Below are positions 5,531 through 6,495 of a stretch of DNA of 6,495 nt, piece after piece. A program made the position numbers and the translations under genes. Numbering within the stretch: the first letter of the stretch is position 1; the number at the start of each line of letters is the position of its first letter. The notes beneath the pieces were generated by a model, which did no database searches, was not told the origin of the DNA, and saw nothing but the letters and a program-made list of their open reading frames with translations. The stretch lies in NCBI GenBank assembly GCA_964577625.1, contig CAZNZP010000031.1, positions 1-6,495 on the forward strand. The letters are read 5' to 3'. This stretch comes from UBA5272 sp964577625. Lineage in GTDB: Bacteria; Patescibacteriota; Minisyncoccia; Phycocordibacterales; UBA5272.

Positions 5531-5583
5531 AACCCTTGTCCCCTGCTTGGAAGGCAGGTATTCTACCACTAAACCAACACCGC
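5513..5583 (-). tRNA. tRNA-Gly (anticodon TCC)
   Basis: A 71-nt gene. Acceptor GCGGTGT pairs with ACGCCGC (one G-T pair), discriminator A. The D arm is GTTT/GAAT with G-T pairing, the anticodon arm CCTGC/GCAGG encloses CTTCCAA with anticodon TCC (reads GGA/GGG), and the T arm AAGGG/CCCTT encloses TTCGATT. CCA is not encoded; A73 is followed by CAAAAAA. It has its own promoter about 80-110 bp upstream. Confidence 0.94.
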
Positions 5584-5590
5584 TTTTATC

Positions 5591-5616
5591 TCGCCGTAGC
5601 TTTACGCGAAGGCGGA
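5591..5616 (-). repeat. Palindromic repeat, copy 1
   Basis: Plus strand CGCCGTAGCTTTACGCGAAGG with flanking CG-rich ends; the CGCC/GGCG ends pair to form a hairpin. It is nearly identical to 5626-5652. I recall similar repeats (CCGCCATAGC...GCGAAGGCGG type) dispersed in CPR genomes. Confidence 0.7.
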
Positions 5617-5625
5617 ATTTTTTAG

Positions 5626-5652
5626 TCCACCATAGCTTTATGCGAAGGCGGA
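5626..5652 (-). repeat. Palindromic repeat, copy 2
   Basis: Plus strand TCCACC, ATAGCTTTATGCGAA, GGCGGA. Its ends pair (TCCACC with GGCGGA, one A/C mismatch). Both copies lie between the predicted tRNA-Gly promoter and the tRNA, so both would be in the 5' leader removed by RNase P. Confidence 0.7.
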
Positions 5653-5661
5653 TACGAAACT

Positions 5662-5690
5662 ATTTTAGCATAAAAATTAACACAAGTAAA
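5662..5690 (-). promoter_or_regulatory. Promoter of the tRNA-Gly/tRNA-Arg unit
   Basis: Minus strand TTTACT (5690-5685), a 17-bp spacer, then TAAAAT (5667-5662) preceded by TGC, an extended -10. It points at tRNA-Gly. No convincing separate promoter is visible before tRNA-Arg. Confidence 0.5.
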
Positions 5691-5718
5691 ACAAAAACTT
5701 TTTTTCAAAAATTTGTAT

Positions 5719-5724
5719 TATAAT
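5719..5724 (+). promoter_or_regulatory. -10 box of the DUF1508-like gene
   Basis: A perfect TATAAT about 30 bp before the ATG at 5754. The -35 region is T-rich (near 5696-5701) but has no good hexamer. Confidence 0.5.
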
Positions 5725-5753
5725 ATTCTCTGTATTAAAAATTTTTAAACATT

Positions 5754-6080
5754 ATGCACAAATTTAAATTAATTAAAAATGAAAATGGTTTTAGGGTTCA
5801 ATTTGTTTACAGAAAAGAAGTTATTTTTTGGACAGAAAGTTATACAAAAAAAGCTTCCGCAATGAAAGCAATTAATTCTTTGAAAGATAAAGCTTTAGCT
5901 GCTGAGATTGAAGAGATTGATGAGACGATCGTTGTTCCTAAAAAGGCTCCGACTAAAAAAGATGAGACAAAGAAAGTTGAAGCGAAAAAAGTTGTCGCTA
6001 AAAAACCAGTAGTTAAAAAAGTTGAAGTAAAAAAAACTTCTCCTAAGAAAATAGCAACTAAAAAAGTTGTTAAACAATAA
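5754..6080 (+). CDS. DUF1508/YegP-like protein with histone-H1-like lysine-rich tail
   Basis: 108 aa in two parts. Residues 3-47 (FKLIKNENGFRVQFVYRK, then VIFWTESYTKKASAMKAINSLK) look like one DUF1508/YegP unit: a small beta sheet with the G-F-R and S/T-E-x-Y-x-x-K-A patterns and a final helix. Residues 62-108 are a low-complexity tail of Lys, Ala, Pro and Val (PKKAPTKK, AKKVVAKKP, KKTSPKKIATKK) resembling histone H1 or bacterial H1-like proteins. The tail is strongly basic, so nucleic-acid or nucleoid binding is a reasonable inference. The role of DUF1508 itself is not established. There is no signal peptide or membrane segment. The gene has its own TATAAT and terminator, so it is probably monocistronic. 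There is no Shine-Dalgarno before the ATG. Confidence 0.8.
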   Translation: MHKFKLIKNENGFRVQFVYRKEVIFWTESYTKKASAMKAINSLKDKALAAEIEEIDETIVVPKKAPTKKDETKKVEAKKVVAKKPVVKKVEVKKTSPKKIATKKVVKQ

Positions 6081-6100
6081 TTAAATTAATATTAATTAAA

Positions 6101-6136
6101 AATAAAACTCCGTAATGGTACGGGGTTTTATTTTTA
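6101..6136. terminator. Terminator after the DUF1508-like gene
   Basis: The stem AATAAAACTCCGTA/TACGGGGTTTTATT (one G-T pair) with loop ATGG is followed by a T-run. The A-rich left flank means it can also stop minus-strand transcripts arriving from the Asp-box remnant. Confidence 0.85.
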
Positions 6137-6162
6137 TCAAAAATTCAGATTCTTATATATTT

Positions 6163-6429
6163 TTATTTCACAACTGAAATTTTTACATTTTGAGCTTCAG
6201 GAAGAGCATTATGATAAGTATATATATATCCACTACCGCCACCATCTACTGCCACCAATCTACTTCCATCTGATGAAGAAGTGATAGACCACCAACCTCT
6301 CATTCCAGCACTACCTCTTCTTATCCAAGTCGCTCCAGAGTCAAAAGATGTATTGCGGAAATAAAGAATATTATAAACAGTTTTTTCATAAAATTTTGAT
6401 AATTTATTTTTATTTTTTAATTTGATAAT
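6163..6429 (-). pseudogene. Asp-box (BNR) surface-protein remnant, C-terminal fragment
   Basis: The frame ending at the TAA at 6163-6165 encodes TSFDSGATWIRRG, an Asp-box (S-x-D-x-G-x-T-W) of the sialidase/BNR beta-propeller type. It then reads WWSITSSSDGSRLVAVDGGGSGYIYTY, a typical propeller-blade sequence, and ends near the stop. The frame is open back to 6429, but its N-terminal part is low-complexity Lys/Asn/Phe and has no suitable ATG. In another frame, an ATG at 6389 starts MKKLFIIFFIS, which looks like a signal peptide, but that frame stops after 22 codons. The simplest reading is a deleted, frameshifted gene for a secreted propeller protein. A very short intact gene is less likely. 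No promoter is visible. Confidence 0.65.
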
Positions 6430-6435
6430 TTACAC

Positions 6436-6471
6436 AAAGAAAAAGATGCCTAGAGCAAAAAGCTCTAAGCA
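6436..6471 (-). terminator. Terminator of a minus-strand gene outside the window
   Basis: Minus strand stem TGCTTAGAGC/GCTCTAGGCA (one G-T pair) with a T5 loop, followed by TCTTTTTCTTT. The gene it serves would end at or beyond the right edge; 6472-6495 shows only AT-rich sequence with stops. Confidence 0.75.
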
Positions 6472-6495
6472 CCCTTACTTATATACTTATATTAT

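Noticed and set aside
5384..5572. 62-aa plus-strand frame across the tRNA-Gly gene
   Set aside because: It runs through element copy B and the antisense of tRNA-Gly (its GVRESNPCP stretch is antisense tRNA, a well-known false ORF).
5590..5652. CRISPR array
   Set aside because: There are only two palindromic units with a 10-bp gap and no spacer-like sequences.
5895..6077. 60-aa minus-strand Phe/Asn-rich frame
   Set aside because: It is the mirror of the lysine-repeat tail of the DUF1508-like gene.

Overview
The window is AT-rich DNA with standard-code genes. Most starts lack a clear Shine-Dalgarno sequence, and neither tRNA gene encodes its 3' CCA. The gene content (a CPR-style cupin, a short DUF1508-like protein with a lysine-rich tail, a compact class II CCA-adding enzyme) and palindromic repeats of a kind I associate with CPR genomes suggest a Patescibacteria/Parcubacteria-type genome. 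This is inference from style; there is no marker gene to fix the taxon.

Layout. On the minus strand, one uninterrupted frame runs from an ATG at 2466 to the left edge of the window (822 codons, no stop). It encodes three unrelated pieces in order: the catalytic core of the single-strand exonuclease RecJ, an embedded DUF559 (Vsr-like PD-(D/E)XK) nuclease cassette with inverted ends, and, after a stub of the RecJ OB domain, the C-terminal part of a fold-type I PLP aminotransferase. A small unknown gene (2563-2895, plus) diverges from recJ across overlapping promoters. It converges on a CCA tRNA nucleotidyltransferase gene (2927-4429, minus), and a shared hairpin terminator separates the two. 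A small cupin gene (4520-4915, minus) lies upstream of the CCA gene.

The stretch 4916-5753 holds two minus-strand tRNA genes, Gly(TCC) and Arg(TCG). Each is followed by a related element of about 150 bp, which ends in a second copy of the 3' end of that same tRNA gene. Both duplications begin at the same T-loop position (56/57). The two elements share conserved blocks, and their hairpins have different sequences but the same pairing. This looks like a small tRNA-nested mobile or RNA element and is the most interesting part of the window. Two palindromic repeats lie in the leader of tRNA-Gly.

To the right is a plus-strand DUF1508-like gene with a histone-H1-like tail and its terminator. Beyond it lies a minus-strand Asp-box (BNR) protein remnant whose signal-peptide-like start is out of frame with the domain, and then a terminator belonging to a gene outside the window.

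Functionally the only clear link is that the tRNA genes here need post-transcriptional CCA addition, which the neighbouring nucleotidyltransferase would supply.
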